Counted from the stretch's first letter, positions 1 through 17,137 are shown. The stretch: 64,000 nt of DNA from Mixta hanseatica (GCF_023517775.1 NZ_CP082904.1:3968001-4032000); one strand, 5' to 3'. Program-made: numbers and translations. Notes: generated by a model from the letters alone, not told the origin.

Positions 1-1
1 G

Positions 2-370
2 GCACTGACCACGTCCTGGCCCGTACTGCACCTGTTGGCCAGCGCACCGGGATTTTCTATGATGCTGGGCGTGTTGTTATGGTTGTCGTTCATTTATGGT
101 CTTTATAACGGGGCAATGATCCCTGCGTTAACAGAAATTATGCCTGGTGAGGTCAGAGTCGCCGGGTTCTCTTTAGCTTATAGCCTCGCTACTGCCGTCT
201 TTGGCGGCTTCACACCTATTATGTCTACCGGTTTAATTGAGCTGACAGGGGATAAAGCGTCACCCGGTTACTGGATGAGCTTCGCGGCTATCTGCGCCTT
301 ACTGGCAACGCTCTTCCTTTATCGTCGCAGCGCCATACGCTTTCAGCACGTCCGCAAGTCATTAAGCTAA
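2..370 (+). CDS. MFS metabolite:H+ symporter, C-terminal part (5' end outside window)
   Basis: The open frame enters from the left edge (first full codon at base 2) and ends TAA at 368-370, so only the last ~122 residues are visible. They contain hydrophobic helices and the segment [20 protein letters not shown], characteristic of the metabolite:H+ symporter branch of the major facilitator superfamily (citrate, tricarballylate and similar carboxylates). A dicarboxylate or tricarboxylate substrate is inferred from the family; the fragment alone cannot fix it. The next gene starts 10 bp downstream behind its own Shine-Dalgarno sequence, so the two are probably cotranscribed. Confidence 0.75.
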   Translation, partial: ALTTSWPVLHLLASAPGFSMMLGVLLWLSFIYGLYNGAMIPALTEIMPGEVRVAGFSLAYSLATAVFGGFTPIMSTGLIELTGDKASPGYWMSFAAICALLATLFLYRRSAIRFQHVRKSLS

Positions 371-380
371 GGAGAAATGA

Positions 381-1184
381 ATGAAGTTATACCGAATCAT
401 ATTCGCCATTATTTTTTCGCTTACCTGCAGCACAGTTGTTCAGGCAAAAGAATTGACCGTCATGATATCCGGAGGATTCATGGCAGCATGGGAGACGCTG
501 GCGCCTCAATTTGAAGCGCAGAAAGGATACAAGATTCACACAATTTCTGGTCCCTCCATGGGAAATACCCCTCAGGCGATTCCTGCTCGCCTGGCTCGTG
601 GGGAAAAGGCGGATGTCGTTATCATGGTCGGCGATGCGTTGAAGGATCTTGAGAAACGGGGCTGGATTCAATCCGGTTCGCGTGTGGAACTGGCCGATTC
701 TGTTATCGGCGCGGTTATCAAAAAAGGCGTGCCTACTGTCAGCATTAAAAATGATGATGAATTACGTACCGTATTGCTGGATGCCCCTTCCATTGCCTAT
801 TCTGACAGCGCAAGCGGCAGATATATCAGCAGCCAGTTATTCAGGAAGCTAGGCATTGAACAACAAGTTAAGAGTAAAGCTTATAAGGTTGAACGGATAC
901 CTGTAGCTTCTTTGGTTGCAAAGGGAAAATATTCGATCGGTTTTCAACAGGTCAGCGAACTACTGCCGGTTAAGGGCGTTACGTTTATTGGTGAGTTACC
1001 TGACAATATGCAATATACCACCCGCTTCGCTGGCGCGGTTGTTAGCCACTCTGCATACAATGATGGGGCAACCCAATTATTGGCCTATCTTTCTTCGCCA
1101 GATGTGCAGCCAGTGGTCCGATCTACGGGATTGCATTCGGTGACGATGCAGCACGCTAATATAATGAGCGATACTGTTCAATGA
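381..1184 (+). CDS. Periplasmic substrate-binding protein, ModA/SBP_bac_11-like
   Basis: A 267-residue protein with a clear Sec signal peptide (basic MKLYR, hydrophobic stretch, cleavage likely after VQA near residue 22), then a type 2 periplasmic-binding fold beginning KELTVMISGGF. The pattern of an ISGG N-terminal strand, a GEKADVVIMVG segment and a late SIGFQQVSEL strand resembles molybdate-type binding proteins and the large group of orphan relatives annotated only as 'substrate-binding domain-containing'. AAGGAG precedes ATG 381. No ABC permease or ATPase is visible; its partner in the window is the upstream symporter. The last 29 bp overlap the 3' end of the convergent LysR gene. The ligand is unknown. 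Confidence 0.75.
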   Translation: MKLYRIIFAIIFSLTCSTVVQAKELTVMISGGFMAAWETLAPQFEAQKGYKIHTISGPSMGNTPQAIPARLARGEKADVVIMVGDALKDLEKRGWIQSGSRVELADSVIGAVIKKGVPTVSIKNDDELRTVLLDAPSIAYSDSASGRYISSQLFRKLGIEQQVKSKAYKVERIPVASLVAKGKYSIGFQQVSELLPVKGVTFIGELPDNMQYTTRFAGAVVSHSAYNDGATQLLAYLSSPDVQPVVRSTGLHSVTMQHANIMSDTVQ

Positions 1185-2058
1185 GGGTGTTTTCAAGTTC
1201 TCCGGCAATGTGGGATAGCGTTCTACCGCTTTTTCTCAGCAGGCCAACTGTTCGTTTTACCACAGGGTCGGTTAAAGGCACCTGTGTAAGGGAGGTATGA
1301 CCTGACGCAGGCATAGACATAGCGGGGACGGCAGCAATGCCGAGCCCTGCTTCAACCATACCAAGCATCGTCGTCACGTGTCGGGTCTCACAAATGCTGG
1401 GGTTTGCGGGTATGATATGTTCAAGCGCCTGATCGAGTAAATTTCTGTTACCTGAAGTCTTGTCCAGCCCTACCCAAGTATGCTGATAAAAATCATGCCA
1501 GCTGATCGCTTGTTTACCGGCGATGACATGTTCATGACGACAAGCAGCCACATAGACATCTTCAAGTAGTGGTAAAAATTCAATATCCGGCAATGAGCGA
1601 CCGGAGAAACTGATACCAAAATCTGCCTGTCCGCTTATTACTGCGTCATAAACATTGCTTGCACTGCTGTCGATAAGTTTGACGCGTACACGAGGATATC
1701 GGGTCTGGAAGCGGCTAATGACATCTGGCATAAAATAATAAGCCGCGGAAGGTACGCAGGCTACGGTAATCAGGCCAGTACGAGCCAGACTGACCTCGCT
1801 TAAATCCGCCATTATCTTTTCTAAATCCGCGAGCAATTGCACTGACCTTTCGGCAAAGGCCTGGCCTTTAAGCGTAAGGGCCACTCGCCGGGTTGTTCGT
1901 TCAAATAGCTTTATGCCCAGCGCATTTTCCAGCTTATCTATTCTACGGCTCAAGGCCGGTTGTGAAAGGCAGATTGATTCAGCGGCAATGCGGAAATTTC
2001 CATACTCAATAAGCGCCCGAAATGCATATAAATCGCTTAAGTCAAAATTAACAGGCAT
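1156..2058 (-). CDS. LysR-family transcriptional regulator
   Basis: A 300-residue protein with an N-terminal winged helix-turn-helix (about residues 5-65, including AAESICLSQPALSRRIDKLE and LFERTTRRVALTLKG), followed by a periplasmic-binding-like co-inducer domain (about 90-295). Length and architecture are standard for the family. It faces the binding-protein gene and overlaps its 3' end by 29 bp, suggesting it controls the symporter/binding-protein unit. That link is inference from position. I did not recognise a specific member of the family. Confidence 0.85.
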   Translation of the reverse strand: MPVNFDLSDLYAFRALIEYGNFRIAAESICLSQPALSRRIDKLENALGIKLFERTTRRVALTLKGQAFAERSVQLLADLEKIMADLSEVSLARTGLITVACVPSAAYYFMPDVISRFQTRYPRVRVKLIDSSASNVYDAVISGQADFGISFSGRSLPDIEFLPLLEDVYVAACRHEHVIAGKQAISWHDFYQHTWVGLDKTSGNRNLLDQALEHIIPANPSICETRHVTTMLGMVEAGLGIAAVPAMSMPASGHTSLTQVPLTDPVVKRTVGLLRKSGRTLSHIAGELENTLIEQYRSLY

Positions 2059-2203
2059 CTCTTTTTTGCATCCTCGAAAATTTCGGTAAGTACAAACAAT
2101 CTTAATGTTCGATGCTACATCAACTGATGATTAACTTTTTTATTACCTGACCCATTTTTACAACGAGGATCACAGGGTATAGCACTAGCTTGATTTATAA
2201 CCA

Positions 2204-2234
2204 TAAAAAAACCCTGCCGAAGCAGGGTTTTTAT
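2204..2234 (-). terminator. Rho-independent terminator of the rplKAJL-rpoBC operon
   Basis: The stem ACCCTGC (2211-2217) pairs with GCAGGGT (2222-2228) around a 4-base loop and is flanked by A-runs and T-runs on both sides, so it can act in both directions. It lies just beyond the rpoC stop codon at 2256. Confidence 0.9.
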
Positions 2235-2255
2235 TTATGGCGCTACACCTGACGA

Positions 2256-6479
<4,224 letters not shown>

Positions 6480-6575
6480 GGATTAGCTCCCGTCGGAGTG
6501 AGACTTCTCAAGAAAGCCCGGGCAAGCCCGGACTCTCTTGTAACCAGTACGACTGCGAGTGCTACCTTGCGGTAA

Positions 6576-9500
6576 TTACTCGTCTTCCAGCTCGATGTTG
6601 ATACCCAGCGAGCGGATCTCTTTCAACAGTACGTTGAAAGATTCCGGCATGCCCGGTTCCATCTGATGGTTGCCGTCCACGATGTTCTTGTACATCTTGG
6701 TACGACCGTTAACGTCATCAGACTTAACGGTAAGCATTTCCTGCAGCGTGTAGGCCGCGCCGTATGCTTCCAGCGCCCACACTTCCATCTCACCGAAGCG
6801 CTGACCACCGAACTGCGCCTTACCACCCAGCGGCTGCTGAGTAACCAGGCTGTAAGAGCCGGTAGAACGTGCATGCATTTTGTCATCAACCAGGTGGTTG
6901 AGTTTCAGCATGTACATGTAGCCAACGGTAACCGGACGCTCGAACTGCTCGCCAGTACGGCCATCAAACAGGGTGATCTGGCCAGAAGTCGGCAGATCGC
7001 CAAGCTGCAGCAGCTCTTTGATTTCGCTTTCTTTCGCGCCATCAAACACCGGCGTTGCGATCGGCATACCTTTTTTCAGGTTCTCAGCCAGGCGCAGCAC
7101 TTCATCGTCAGAGAAGGTATTCAGATCAACACGCTGACGTACGTCGGCGCCCAGATCGTAAGCACGCTGGATAAACTCACGCAGTTTGGCCACTTCTTCC
7201 TGCTTCTTCAGCATCGCATTGATCTTGTCACCAATGCCTTTGGCCGCCATGCCCAGGTGCGTTTCCAGAATCTGACCGATGTTCATACGTGACGGTACGC
7301 CCAGCGGGTTCAGTACGATGTCGACCGGCGTGCCGTTCTCATCGTAAGGCATATCTTCGATCGGGTTGATCTTGGAGATAACACCTTTGTTCCCGTGACG
7401 ACCTGCCATCTTGTCACCAGGCTGGATCTGACGTTTAACGGCCAGATACACTTTAACGATTTTCAGCACGCCCGGTGCCAGGTCATCGCCCTGAGTGATT
7501 TTGCGGCGCTTAGCTTCAAGTTTCTTCTCGAACTCGTGCTTCAGCTCATCGTACTGCTCAGCCAGCTGCTCCAGCTGATTCTGTTTCTGCTCGTCGGTCA
7601 GGCCCAGCTCCAGCCAACGCTCACGCGGCAGCTTGTCCAGTTTTTCCGCTTCCACGCCGCCGGAAACCAGCACTGAGTGGATACGGGCAAACAGGCCGGC
7701 TTCGAGGATCTGCAGTTCTTCAGTCAGGTCTTTTTTCGCCTGCTTCAGCTGCATCTCTTCGATTTCCAACGCGCGCTTGTCTTTTTCCACGCCATCGCGG
7801 GTAAAGACCTGCACGTCGATAACGGTACCTGAAACGCCGTTCGGTACGCGCAGAGAAGAGTCTTTAACGTCAGACGCTTTCTCACCGAAGATCGCACGCA
7901 GCAGTTTCTCTTCTGGCGTCAGCTGGGTTTCACCTTTCGGCGTTACCTTACCAACCAGAATATCGCCGCCGGTCACTTCCGCACCGATATAAACGATACC
8001 GGATTCATCCAGTTTGGAGAGCGCAGCTTCACCCACGTTCGGGATATCAGCGGTGATCTCTTCTGGCCCCAGCTTGGTGTCACGCGACACGCAGGCCAGT
8101 TCCTGAATGTGAATCGTAGTAAAGCGATCTTCCTGTACTACACGCTCGGAGACCAAAATGGAGTCTTCGAAGTTGTAGCCGTTCCACGGCATGAACGCTA
8201 CGCGCATGTTCTGACCCAACGCCAGTTCACCCAGATCGGTGGACGGACCATCAGCCAGCACGTCACCGCGCTCAACCGGCTCACCCAGAGAAACACACGG
8301 CATCTGGTTGATGCAGGTGTTCTGGTTAGAACGGGTGTATTTAGTCAGGTTGTAGATGTCGATGCCGGCTTCGCCCGGGTACATCTCTTCTTCGTTAACT
8401 TTGATAACGATACGAGAAGCATCAACATACTGTACGGTACCACCACGTTTCGCTACGGCAGTCACACCGGAGTCAACCGCTACCGCTCGTTCCATACCGG
8501 TACCTACCAGCGGCTTATCAGCACGCAGAGTCGGAACCGCCTGACGTTGCATGTTCGCACCCATCAAGGCGCGGTTAGCATCATCGTGCTCCAGGAACGG
8601 GATCAGGGACGCACCGACAGAAACCACCTGCTGGGTGGAAACGTCCATGTAGTCAACCTGGTCGCGGCTGAACAGGCTCGATTCGCCTTTGCTACGGCAT
8701 GTCACCAGGTCATCTACGAAGTGACCTTCTTCGTCGAGGTTGGTGTTCGCCTGAGCGATAACGTAGTTACCCTCTTCAATAGCAGAGAGGTAATGAATTT
8801 CATCGGTGACCACGCCATCGATAACGCGACGGTACGGCGTTTCAAGGAAGCCGTATTCGTTAGTCTGCGCATAAACCGACAGGGAGTTGATCAAACCGAT
8901 GTTCGGACCTTCCGGCGTTTCGATTGGGCAGACGCGACCGTAGTGAGTCGGGTGTACGTCTCGCACTTCGAAGCCTGCGCGCTCACGCGTCAAGCCGCCT
9001 GGGCCGAGAGCAGAGATACGACGCTTGTGCGTGATCTCAGACAGCGGGTTGTTCTGGTCCATAAACTGAGACAGCTGGCTGGAACCAAAGAACTCTTTCA
9101 CTGCCGCGGAGATCGGCTTAGCGTTAATCATATCCTGCGGCATCAGGGTATCGAGATCGCCCAGTGACAGACGCTCTTTCACCGCACGCTCAACACGCAC
9201 CAGACCTACACGGAACTGGTTTTCCGCCATTTCGCCTACGGAACGGATGCGACGGTTACCGAGGTGGTCGATATCATCCACTTCGCCTTTACCGTTACGG
9301 ATACCGATGAGCTTCTTCATCACTTCGATGATGTCTTCTTTGCTCAGGATACCGGAGCCTTCGATTTCATCACGGCCGAGAGATCGGTTGAACTTCATGC
9401 GGCCTACCGCAGAAAGATCGTAACGGTCTTCGGAGAAGAACAGATTCTCAAACAGGTTTTCCGCCGCTTCACGCGTCGGCGGCTCGCCAGGACGCATCAT

Positions 9501-10604
9501 GCGATAGATCTCAACCAGCGCGCTCAGGCGATCGTTGGTTGGGTCAACACGCAGCGTTTCGGAGATATAAGCGCCGTGATCCAGGTCGTTGGTAAACAGC
9601 GTTTCGATACGCTTATGACCCGCCTGGCTCAGTTTAGCCAGCAGATCCAGCGACAGCTCCATGTTAGCGGCTACGATCAGCTCGCCGGTGCTTTCGTCAA
9701 CGTAATCTTTAGCAACCACTTTGCCTGCGATATATTCCACCGGCACTTCGATATGCTGGATACCATCTTTTTCCAGCTGACGAATGTGACGCGCGGTAAT
9801 ACGACGGCCTTTTTCAACGTAGACCGTGCCGTTCGATTCGATATCGAAGGAGGCGGTTTCGCCACGCAGACGCTCAGGCACCAGTTCCATCTGCAGCTTG
9901 TTGTCACGGATCTCAAACACCACTTTTTCGAAGAACAGATCAAGAATCTGCTCCGTGGTGAAGCTCAGCGCACGCAGAATGATACTGGCCGGCAGTTTAC
10001 GACGACGGTCAATACGGACGAACAGGTTGTCTTTCGGGTCAAACTCAAAGTCAAGCCATGAACCGCGGTAAGGGATGATACGTGCGTTATACAGCACTTT
10101 ACCCGATGAGTGGGTTTTACCCTTATCGCTGTCAAAGAATACGCCAGGACTACGATGCAGCTGAGAAACGATAACCCTTTCAGTACCGTTGATGACAAAG
10201 GTACCGTTTTCGGTCATGAGCGGAATTTCGCCCATGTATACTTCTTGTTCTTTGATGTCTTTAACGGTGCCTTCCGGCGCTTCGCGCTCGTAGATCACCA
10301 GGCGCAGCTTAACGCGCAGCGGAGCAGAATATGTCACGCCACGGATCTGACACTCTTTCACATCAAATACTGGTTCGCCTAAGCGGTAGCTGACGTACTG
10401 CAGCTCAGAGTTGCCGCTATAGCTCTGGATTGGGAATACGGAACGGAATGCAGCTTCCAGACCGTATTGGCCTTCCGGATCTTGCTCGATAAACTTCTGG
10501 AACGAGTCAAGCTGGATAGAAAGGAGATAGGGTACGTCCAGAACCTGTGGACGTTTGCCAAAATCCTTACGAATGCGTTTTTTCTCGGTATAGGAGTAAA
10601 CCAT
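6576..10604 (-). CDS. rpoB: DNA-directed RNA polymerase subunit beta
   Basis: At 1342 residues it has the full E. coli length. The rifampicin-pocket region ([20 protein letters not shown] and following, about residues 508-530) carries the usual Asp, His and Ser residues, so no classic resistance substitution is visible there. It also shows [20 protein letters not shown] and, near the C-terminus, [20 protein letters not shown]. It is cotranscribed with rpoC. The 325 bp upstream of it contains an attenuator-like hairpin, in keeping with the known partial uncoupling of ribosomal-protein and polymerase expression in this operon. Confidence 0.99.
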   Translation of the reverse strand: MVYSYTEKKRIRKDFGKRPQVLDVPYLLSIQLDSFQKFIEQDPEGQYGLEAAFRSVFPIQSYSGNSELQYVSYRLGEPVFDVKECQIRGVTYSAPLRVKLRLVIYEREAPEGTVKDIKEQEVYMGEIPLMTENGTFVINGTERVIVSQLHRSPGVFFDSDKGKTHSSGKVLYNARIIPYRGSWLDFEFDPKDNLFVRIDRRRKLPASIILRALSFTTEQILDLFFEKVVFEIRDNKLQMELVPERLRGETASFDIESNGTVYVEKGRRITARHIRQLEKDGIQHIEVPVEYIAGKVVAKDYVDESTGELIVAANMELSLDLLAKLSQAGHKRIETLFTNDLDHGAYISETLRVDPTNDRLSALVEIYRMMRPGEPPTREAAENLFENLFFSEDRYDLSAVGRMKFNRSLGRDEIEGSGILSKEDIIEVMKKLIGIRNGKGEVDDIDHLGNRRIRSVGEMAENQFRVGLVRVERAVKERLSLGDLDTLMPQDMINAKPISAAVKEFFGSSQLSQFMDQNNPLSEITHKRRISALGPGGLTRERAGFEVRDVHPTHYGRVCPIETPEGPNIGLINSLSVYAQTNEYGFLETPYRRVIDGVVTDEIHYLSAIEEGNYVIAQANTNLDEEGHFVDDLVTCRSKGESSLFSRDQVDYMDVSTQQVVSVGASLIPFLEHDDANRALMGANMQRQAVPTLRADKPLVGTGMERAVAVDSGVTAVAKRGGTVQYVDASRIVIKVNEEEMYPGEAGIDIYNLTKYTRSNQNTCINQMPCVSLGEPVERGDVLADGPSTDLGELALGQNMRVAFMPWNGYNFEDSILVSERVVQEDRFTTIHIQELACVSRDTKLGPEEITADIPNVGEAALSKLDESGIVYIGAEVTGGDILVGKVTPKGETQLTPEEKLLRAIFGEKASDVKDSSLRVPNGVSGTVIDVQVFTRDGVEKDKRALEIEEMQLKQAKKDLTEELQILEAGLFARIHSVLVSGGVEAEKLDKLPRERWLELGLTDEQKQNQLEQLAEQYDELKHEFEKKLEAKRRKITQGDDLAPGVLKIVKVYLAVKRQIQPGDKMAGRHGNKGVISKINPIEDMPYDENGTPVDIVLNPLGVPSRMNIGQILETHLGMAAKGIGDKINAMLKKQEEVAKLREFIQRAYDLGADVRQRVDLNTFSDDEVLRLAENLKKGMPIATPVFDGAKESEIKELLQLGDLPTSGQITLFDGRTGEQFERPVTVGYMYMLKLNHLVDDKMHARSTGSYSLVTQQPLGGKAQFGGQRFGEMEVWALEAYGAAYTLQEMLTVKSDDVNGRTKMYKNIVDGNHQMEPGMPESFNVLLKEIRSLGINIELEDE

Positions 10605-10929
10605 AGGGTTCCTCAGCTAGCTGACAAGTCGACCCACTCTGTCCGTCCTGAAGGACAGTTCATGCAACACTATTTTGTTTGCCGGAAAGTGCGAGACACC
10701 TTCCGCAATACGTCTTTCTATCACTCTTAAATCATTTCATTGCTGTTGCATGGGCAGGGAACCCTGCAGGGAAGCAGTATATTAAGGCGTCGATAGAAAA
10801 AGATATTGAAGACGCTCAATGGACAAACAGTGCGAAACCCCATTGAGGCCCTGTAGCGCAAAAAGGCTGGTGACCAAAAAGTCACCAGCCATCAGCCTAA
10901 AAAGTCAGGCTGCAACCTGGAGGGTTGGC
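10605..10929 (-). promoter_or_regulatory. rplL-rpoB intercistronic region with attenuator
   Basis: This is a 325 bp non-coding gap of the size seen in E. coli. On the transcribed (minus) strand a perfect 10-bp stem (10865-10874 with 10881-10890, loop 10875-10880) is followed by five Ts, which is an intrinsic attenuator. A second smaller hairpin (AGCCT...AGGCT, about 10894-10912) lies nearer rplL. E. coli has an attenuator and an RNase III processing site here; I see the attenuator but cannot assign the processing site. Confidence 0.85.
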
Positions 10930-11313
<384 letters not shown>

Positions 11314-11357
11314 TCAGAAAATAGTGTGTACGTAAAAGTGCGTAGTAAAAGAAGGCC

Positions 11358-11855
11358 TTAAGCGGCTTCTTTTGCATCGCGTACGGCAGCCAGGGTGCGG
11401 ACCAGTTTGCCTGCAGCGGCTTCTTTCATGGTCGACATCAGACGTGCCAGTGCTTCTTCGTAGGTCGGCAGCGTTGCCAGACGGTCAATTTGTGCCGCCG
11501 GGATCAGCTCACCTTCAAAGGCTGCAGCTTTGACCTCAAATTTTGCATTCGCTTTCGCGAAATCTTTGAACAAACGAGCAGCAGCGCCCGGATGTTCCAT
11601 AGAATATGCAATCAGGGTCGGACCAACAAACGTGTCTTTCAGGCACTCGAACTGAGTACCTTCTACGACGCGGCGCAGCAGGGTGTTACGAACAACACGC
11701 ATGTAAACGCCAGCTTCACGACCTGCTTTACGCAGTTCAGTCATTTTATCTACGGTCACGCCACGGGAATCCGCAACTACCGCAGACAGCGCGCCTTTGG
11801 CTACTTCGCTGACTTCAGCAACAATCGCTTGTTTGTCTTGAAGATTTAATGCCAT
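11358..11855 (-). CDS. rplJ: 50S ribosomal protein L10
   Basis: I chose the internal ATG giving [15 protein letters not shown] (165 residues, the E. coli length). An upstream in-frame ATG would add 17 residues that read through the Shine-Dalgarno sequence (CAGGAGC just before the chosen start) and is unlikely. L10 anchors L7/L12 dimers on the 23S stalk base and represses its own operon by binding the leader mRNA. rplL follows after 62 bp. Confidence 0.97.
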   Translation of the reverse strand: MALNLQDKQAIVAEVSEVAKGALSAVVADSRGVTVDKMTELRKAGREAGVYMRVVRNTLLRRVVEGTQFECLKDTFVGPTLIAYSMEHPGAAARLFKDFAKANAKFEVKAAAFEGELIPAAQIDRLATLPTYEEALARLMSTMKEAAAGKLVRTLAAVRDAKEAA

Positions 11856-11864
11856 TAGCTTTTG

Positions 11865-12159
11865 CTCCTGGATTTTAGCCGGGGGAAAAATTCCACCGGA
11901 ACTCACTTCACCTGGCGACCGAAAGGAAGCCAGGCGCTAAAACACGGTGAGCAGAATCCAGAAAATAAAAATATTCTTCAGGCTCTGTCACCGTCTACGC
12001 AGGACGATTAAGTTTCTTACGAAACACCTGCGGTCTTGGACGGAGGCCTGGATAAGGCCAGGCTCCAACCGAAAATCTGTTGCCTCTCTTTTCTTTAACG
12101 GCTTTACAGACGCTAAATAATCAGGTTCAGGCAGGCGTTCTGTTTAACAGAACAACGGG
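11865..12159 (-). promoter_or_regulatory. L10 autoregulatory leader of rplJL mRNA
   Basis: This ~300-nt untranslated stretch between rplA and rplJ contains several inverted repeats, for example the GCCTGG/CCAGGC type arms around 11927-12060. E. coli rplJ has a leader in the same position where L10-L7/L12 binds to repress translation. The position, length and conserved patches near GAAGAATATTTTTATTTTC fit that element. The exact boundaries are approximate. Confidence 0.75.
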
Positions 12160-12165
12160 CGTAAG

Positions 12166-12194
12166 ATTCTAGTAGAAACTTTCGCCCGCGTAAA
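12166..12194 (-). promoter_or_regulatory. Probable PL10 promoter
   Basis: On the minus strand TTTACG (12189-12194), a 17-bp spacer and TAGAAT (12166-12171) form a good sigma-70 promoter just downstream of the rplA stop codon. It would start transcription near 12159 and produce the long L10 leader. This matches the internal rplJ promoter known in E. coli. Confidence 0.65.
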
Positions 12195-12201
12195 GCGATT
12201 A

Positions 12202-13383
<1,182 letters not shown>

Positions 13384-13418
13384 TTAATCTTTCACATGGC
13401 GCTGGCGCCACATAAAAA

Positions 13419-13452
13419 CAAAAGGCGCGAAATTGTAGGGCAATTTCGCGCC
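13419..13452 (-). terminator. Intrinsic terminator after secE-nusG
   Basis: A perfect 12-bp stem (13424-13435 with 13441-13452, 5-base loop) is followed on the minus strand by TTTTGTTTTT. It separates the secE-nusG transcript from rplK. Confidence 0.92.
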
Positions 13453-13488
13453 TTCTGCAACCCTTAATCGAAAATTTCGATTGGGGAA

Positions 13489-14034
13489 TTAGCCTTTTTC
13501 GACCTGGCCGAAATCCAGCTCAACCGGGGTGGCACGACCGAAGATAGAGACAGAGACCTTCAGACGGCTCTTCTCATAATCAACCTCTTCCACCACGCCG
13601 TTAAAGTCAGCAAACGGACCATCGTTAACGCGAACCATTTCACCCGGTTCGAACAGCGTTTTCGGACGGGGTTTGTCGCCAACCTGTTGCAGACGGTTCA
13701 TGATCGCATCGACTTCTTTATCGCTAATCGGTGCCGGACGATCGGAAGTACCGCCGATGAATCCCATAACGCGCGGAACGCTGCGCACCAGGTGCCAGCT
13801 CGCGTCATTCATAACCATTTGCACCAGGACGTAGCCCGGGAAGAATTTGCGCTCGCTTTTGCGACGCTGGCCGCCACGGATTTCAACCACTTCTTCCGTG
13901 GGCACCATGACTTCGCCAAACAATTCTTCCATATTGTGCAATTTGATATGCTCACGCAGCGACTGTGCTACGCGCGCTTCAAAACCGGAAAACGCCTGAA
14001 CGACGTACCAGCGCTTTTTTGGAGCTTCAGACAT
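13489..14034 (-). CDS. nusG: Transcription termination/antitermination protein NusG
   Basis: A 181-residue protein with an N-terminal NGN domain ([20 protein letters not shown]) and a C-terminal KOW domain (about 125-180: [20 protein letters not shown]). It couples RNA polymerase to ribosomes and Rho and takes part in rRNA antitermination. It starts 1 bp after the secE stop codon. A paralogue, RfaH, is encoded at 36409. Confidence 0.99.
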   Translation of the reverse strand: MSEAPKKRWYVVQAFSGFEARVAQSLREHIKLHNMEELFGEVMVPTEEVVEIRGGQRRKSERKFFPGYVLVQMVMNDASWHLVRSVPRVMGFIGGTSDRPAPISDKEVDAIMNRLQQVGDKPRPKTLFEPGEMVRVNDGPFADFNGVVEEVDYEKSRLKVSVSIFGRATPVELDFGQVEKG

Positions 14035-14035
14035 C

Positions 14036-14419
14036 TCAGAACCTCAGGCCAGTGATAAACGATACCAGACGGACCAGAATACCATCCAGCCCCCACAAAA
14101 TCAGTGACATCACGGCGGTAACCGCGGCAACGATTAACGTGGTATGCAGCGTTTCTTGACGCGTAGGCCAAATGACTTTGCGCACTTCGGTTCTGGCTTC
14201 ACGAGCGAAAGCCAGCGTTGCTTTACCCTTCGTCGTCAGCAATGCGATGCCGCCTGCCGCCGCGATGAGAACAACAACAGCCAATGCGCGCAGCGGTAAG
14301 GTCACTTCGCGATAATAGAAGTTACCCACGATTGCTGCGATCAGCAAAATGGCGACGACTACCCACTTTATCGCTTCCAGGCCGCGCCCGCTTCCTTGAG
14401 CTTCGGTATTAGCACTCAT
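14036..14419 (-). CDS. secE: Preprotein translocase subunit SecE
   Basis: The internal ATG giving [19 protein letters not shown] yields 127 residues, the E. coli length. The longer frame upstream adds 32 residues not typical of the family. Three hydrophobic helices are visible (about 18-38, 42-62 and 90-115), along with the conserved amphipathic segment [19 protein letters not shown]. It clamps SecY in the SecYEG channel. It is cotranscribed with nusG. Confidence 0.97.
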   Translation of the reverse strand: MSANTEAQGSGRGLEAIKWVVVAILLIAAIVGNFYYREVTLPLRALAVVVLIAAAGGIALLTTKGKATLAFAREARTEVRKVIWPTRQETLHTTLIVAAVTAVMSLILWGLDGILVRLVSFITGLRF

Positions 14420-14593
14420 AAACCAACCTGCCACATAAATCAGAAACAATTTTGCCCCGCGCATGCGAGGCAGCCAAACCGAATGCAGCTGTTGAGGCGT
14501 AACTCGGTCGATCACGCCGTGCTACAGAGCCTGTCTCAGCAATGATTATGAGCAGAAAATCACTGATGAGCCAGGTTCTATGTTACAGCGTAT

Positions 14594-14620
14594 AAAAAGG
14601 GCATCAAATGATGCCCTCTT
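14594..14620 (-). terminator. Intrinsic terminator after tuf
   Basis: GGGCATC (14599-14605) pairs with GATGCCC (14610-14616) and is followed on the minus strand by TTTTTATA. It ends the tRNA-tuf transcript before secE. Confidence 0.92.
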
Positions 14621-14650
14621 CTTGTACGTTGCGTCAAATGTTATCGGCGA

Positions 14651-15871
<1,221 letters not shown>

Positions 15872-15947
15872 TCACCACATCAACCAGGCATCGCCTGTGC
15901 TGTTGAATTTTTTTGTACAGGAAGAATCAGGGAGGGAGATAAAGAAG

Positions 15948-16023
15948 TGGTGCTGATACCCAGAGTCGAACTGGGGACCTCACCCTTACCAAGGGTGCGC
16001 TCTACCAACTGAGCCATATCAGC
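15948..16023 (-). tRNA. thrT: tRNA-Thr (GGT)
   Basis: A 76-nt cloverleaf with encoded CCA; the minus strand starts GCTGATATGGCTCAGTTGG. The anticodon loop CTTGGTA gives GGT. It is the fourth tRNA of the cluster that precedes tuf. Confidence 0.96.
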
Positions 16024-16028
16024 ACATC

Positions 16029-16103
<75 letters not shown>

Positions 16104-16227
16104 AACCTGGAACTCGGCTACCTGTTCTTTCTGTAGCAAATGAATAATAAGTTAAGGAGGCTTATTATTCGAGCTTCGAGCCAACTTGCGTTGCTTGCTG
16201 ACTCTGACTGTGCTTGAGCTCAGTCTG

Positions 16228-16321
16228 AATATGGTGGTGGGAGAAGGATTATTCGTCGCTTTGCTCCTCACCCTTCGGGCCGCGCGGTGCGCGTTGTCTC
16301 GCGCTGCTCGACTCGAACCTT
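16228..16321 (-). pseudogene. tRNA-Tyr 3'-end remnant interrupted by a palindromic insert
   Basis: Bases 16228-16250 are identical over 23 nt to 16396-16418, the 3' end of the intact tRNA-Tyr gene plus flank, 168 bp away. After 16250 the match stops for about 62 bp and then resumes as TCGAACCTT (16313-16321), the next part of the T arm. This looks like a duplicated tRNA tail whose T-loop was split by an insertion. No other tRNA-Tyr sequence remains. Confidence 0.7.
16251..16312. repeat. Short palindromic element, copy 1 (tRNA-Gly/tRNA-Tyr spacer)
   Basis: A GC-rich ~62-bp insert with core CCC-TTC-GGG (16271-16279). Read on the minus strand it has a GCGAGACAACGC arm before the core and TGAGGAGC...GCGA after it. 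Three other spacers in the window share this layout (20670-20765, 23790-23900, 56580-56690). Confidence 0.5.
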
Positions 16322-16399
16322 AACGAAGGTTCTCACCTTCTCCAAACTGAAAACCATTGGCGTTTCAATTTGGTTTAGCTTCGTTGCCAAAGCTTAATA

Positions 16400-16484
<85 letters not shown>

Positions 16485-16494
16485 TGATACTTGA

Positions 16495-16570
<76 letters not shown>

Positions 16571-16584
16571 ATCAAGTGAGGCGC

Positions 16585-16613
16585 ATTCTAGGAAGACCGG
16601 CTGGCGTATGCAA
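16585..16613 (-). promoter_or_regulatory. Promoter of the thrU-tyrU-glyT-thrT-tufB operon
   Basis: On the minus strand TTGCAT (16608-16613), a 17-bp spacer and TAGAAT (16585-16590) are followed by a GC-rich discriminator GCGCCTC. That combination is typical of stringently controlled stable-RNA promoters. The A/T-rich tract upstream (16614-16690) could hold UP-element or Fis contacts. Confidence 0.85.
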
Positions 16614-16883
16614 CAAAAAAATTGCGATAAATGTTCTATCGGTCACTATTTGTGCAATTCTTCGCAAATTTGTCATTTTTTGAAGAAAAAACAACCGTTC
16701 CGGCTGGTATCACAACGGCGTAAGGGCGTGGAGCTTTCTTCTTCCGCTCACTTTTAATCGGCTCAAAGGCCTCTTCGCCACGTCATTTTTTATCATCGCG
16801 CGGTTATATTGCTCGATTACATTGCGGCATTGTGCGTCTGAGGTTTATCCAGCAGGAAGAGAAAAGCCAGTAAAACTGTTTTA

Positions 16884-16899
16884 TGTGATAAGCATCACA
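16884..16899. promoter_or_regulatory. Consensus CRP (cAMP receptor protein) site
   Basis: TGTGATAAGCATCACA matches the CRP consensus in both half-sites. It lies 303 bp before coaA and about 270 bp from the divergent tRNA promoter, so its target is not obvious. See the small-RNA candidate immediately downstream. Confidence 0.75.
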
Positions 16900-16924
16900 T
16901 TTTATTTCTCGCTGTTTAAAACTG

Positions 16925-17057
16925 GATGCCTTATTCATCCTCCTTTATCGACTGAGCAAACCGCCAGCGTTTAGCGCATGGTCTCCTGCGTTCTATTGCA
17001 TAGCAATAACAAAAACTGCGGGGATCGTTCCGATTGCATTTAACGATGCATTTTTTT
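16925..17057 (+). ncRNA. Candidate CRP-controlled small RNA or long coaA leader
   Basis: Downstream of the CRP site the sequence contains a hairpin TATTGC-ATA-GCAATA (16994-17008), then TGCAT (17035-17039) with ATGCA (17046-17050) followed by seven Ts. The last is a weak intrinsic terminator because its stem is only 5 bp. No open frame with a good ribosome site covers this stretch. The 5' end is a guess from the usual CRP-to-start distance. Confidence 0.3.
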
Positions 17058-17137
17058 CCTTCTTTTTCTCCTGTTACTGGTGTTAACCTCCTGCGCATTG
17101 TTTTCTGAAATTACCCTCAGGGCACAGGAAGAACGCT

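Noticed and set aside
8109..9167. 352-codon open frame on the plus strand inside rpoB (and many similar frames inside rpoC, rpoB and tuf)
   Set aside because: It is antisense to a highly conserved, codon-biased gene; such long frames arise from the codon bias, have no ribosome site and no recognisable protein features.
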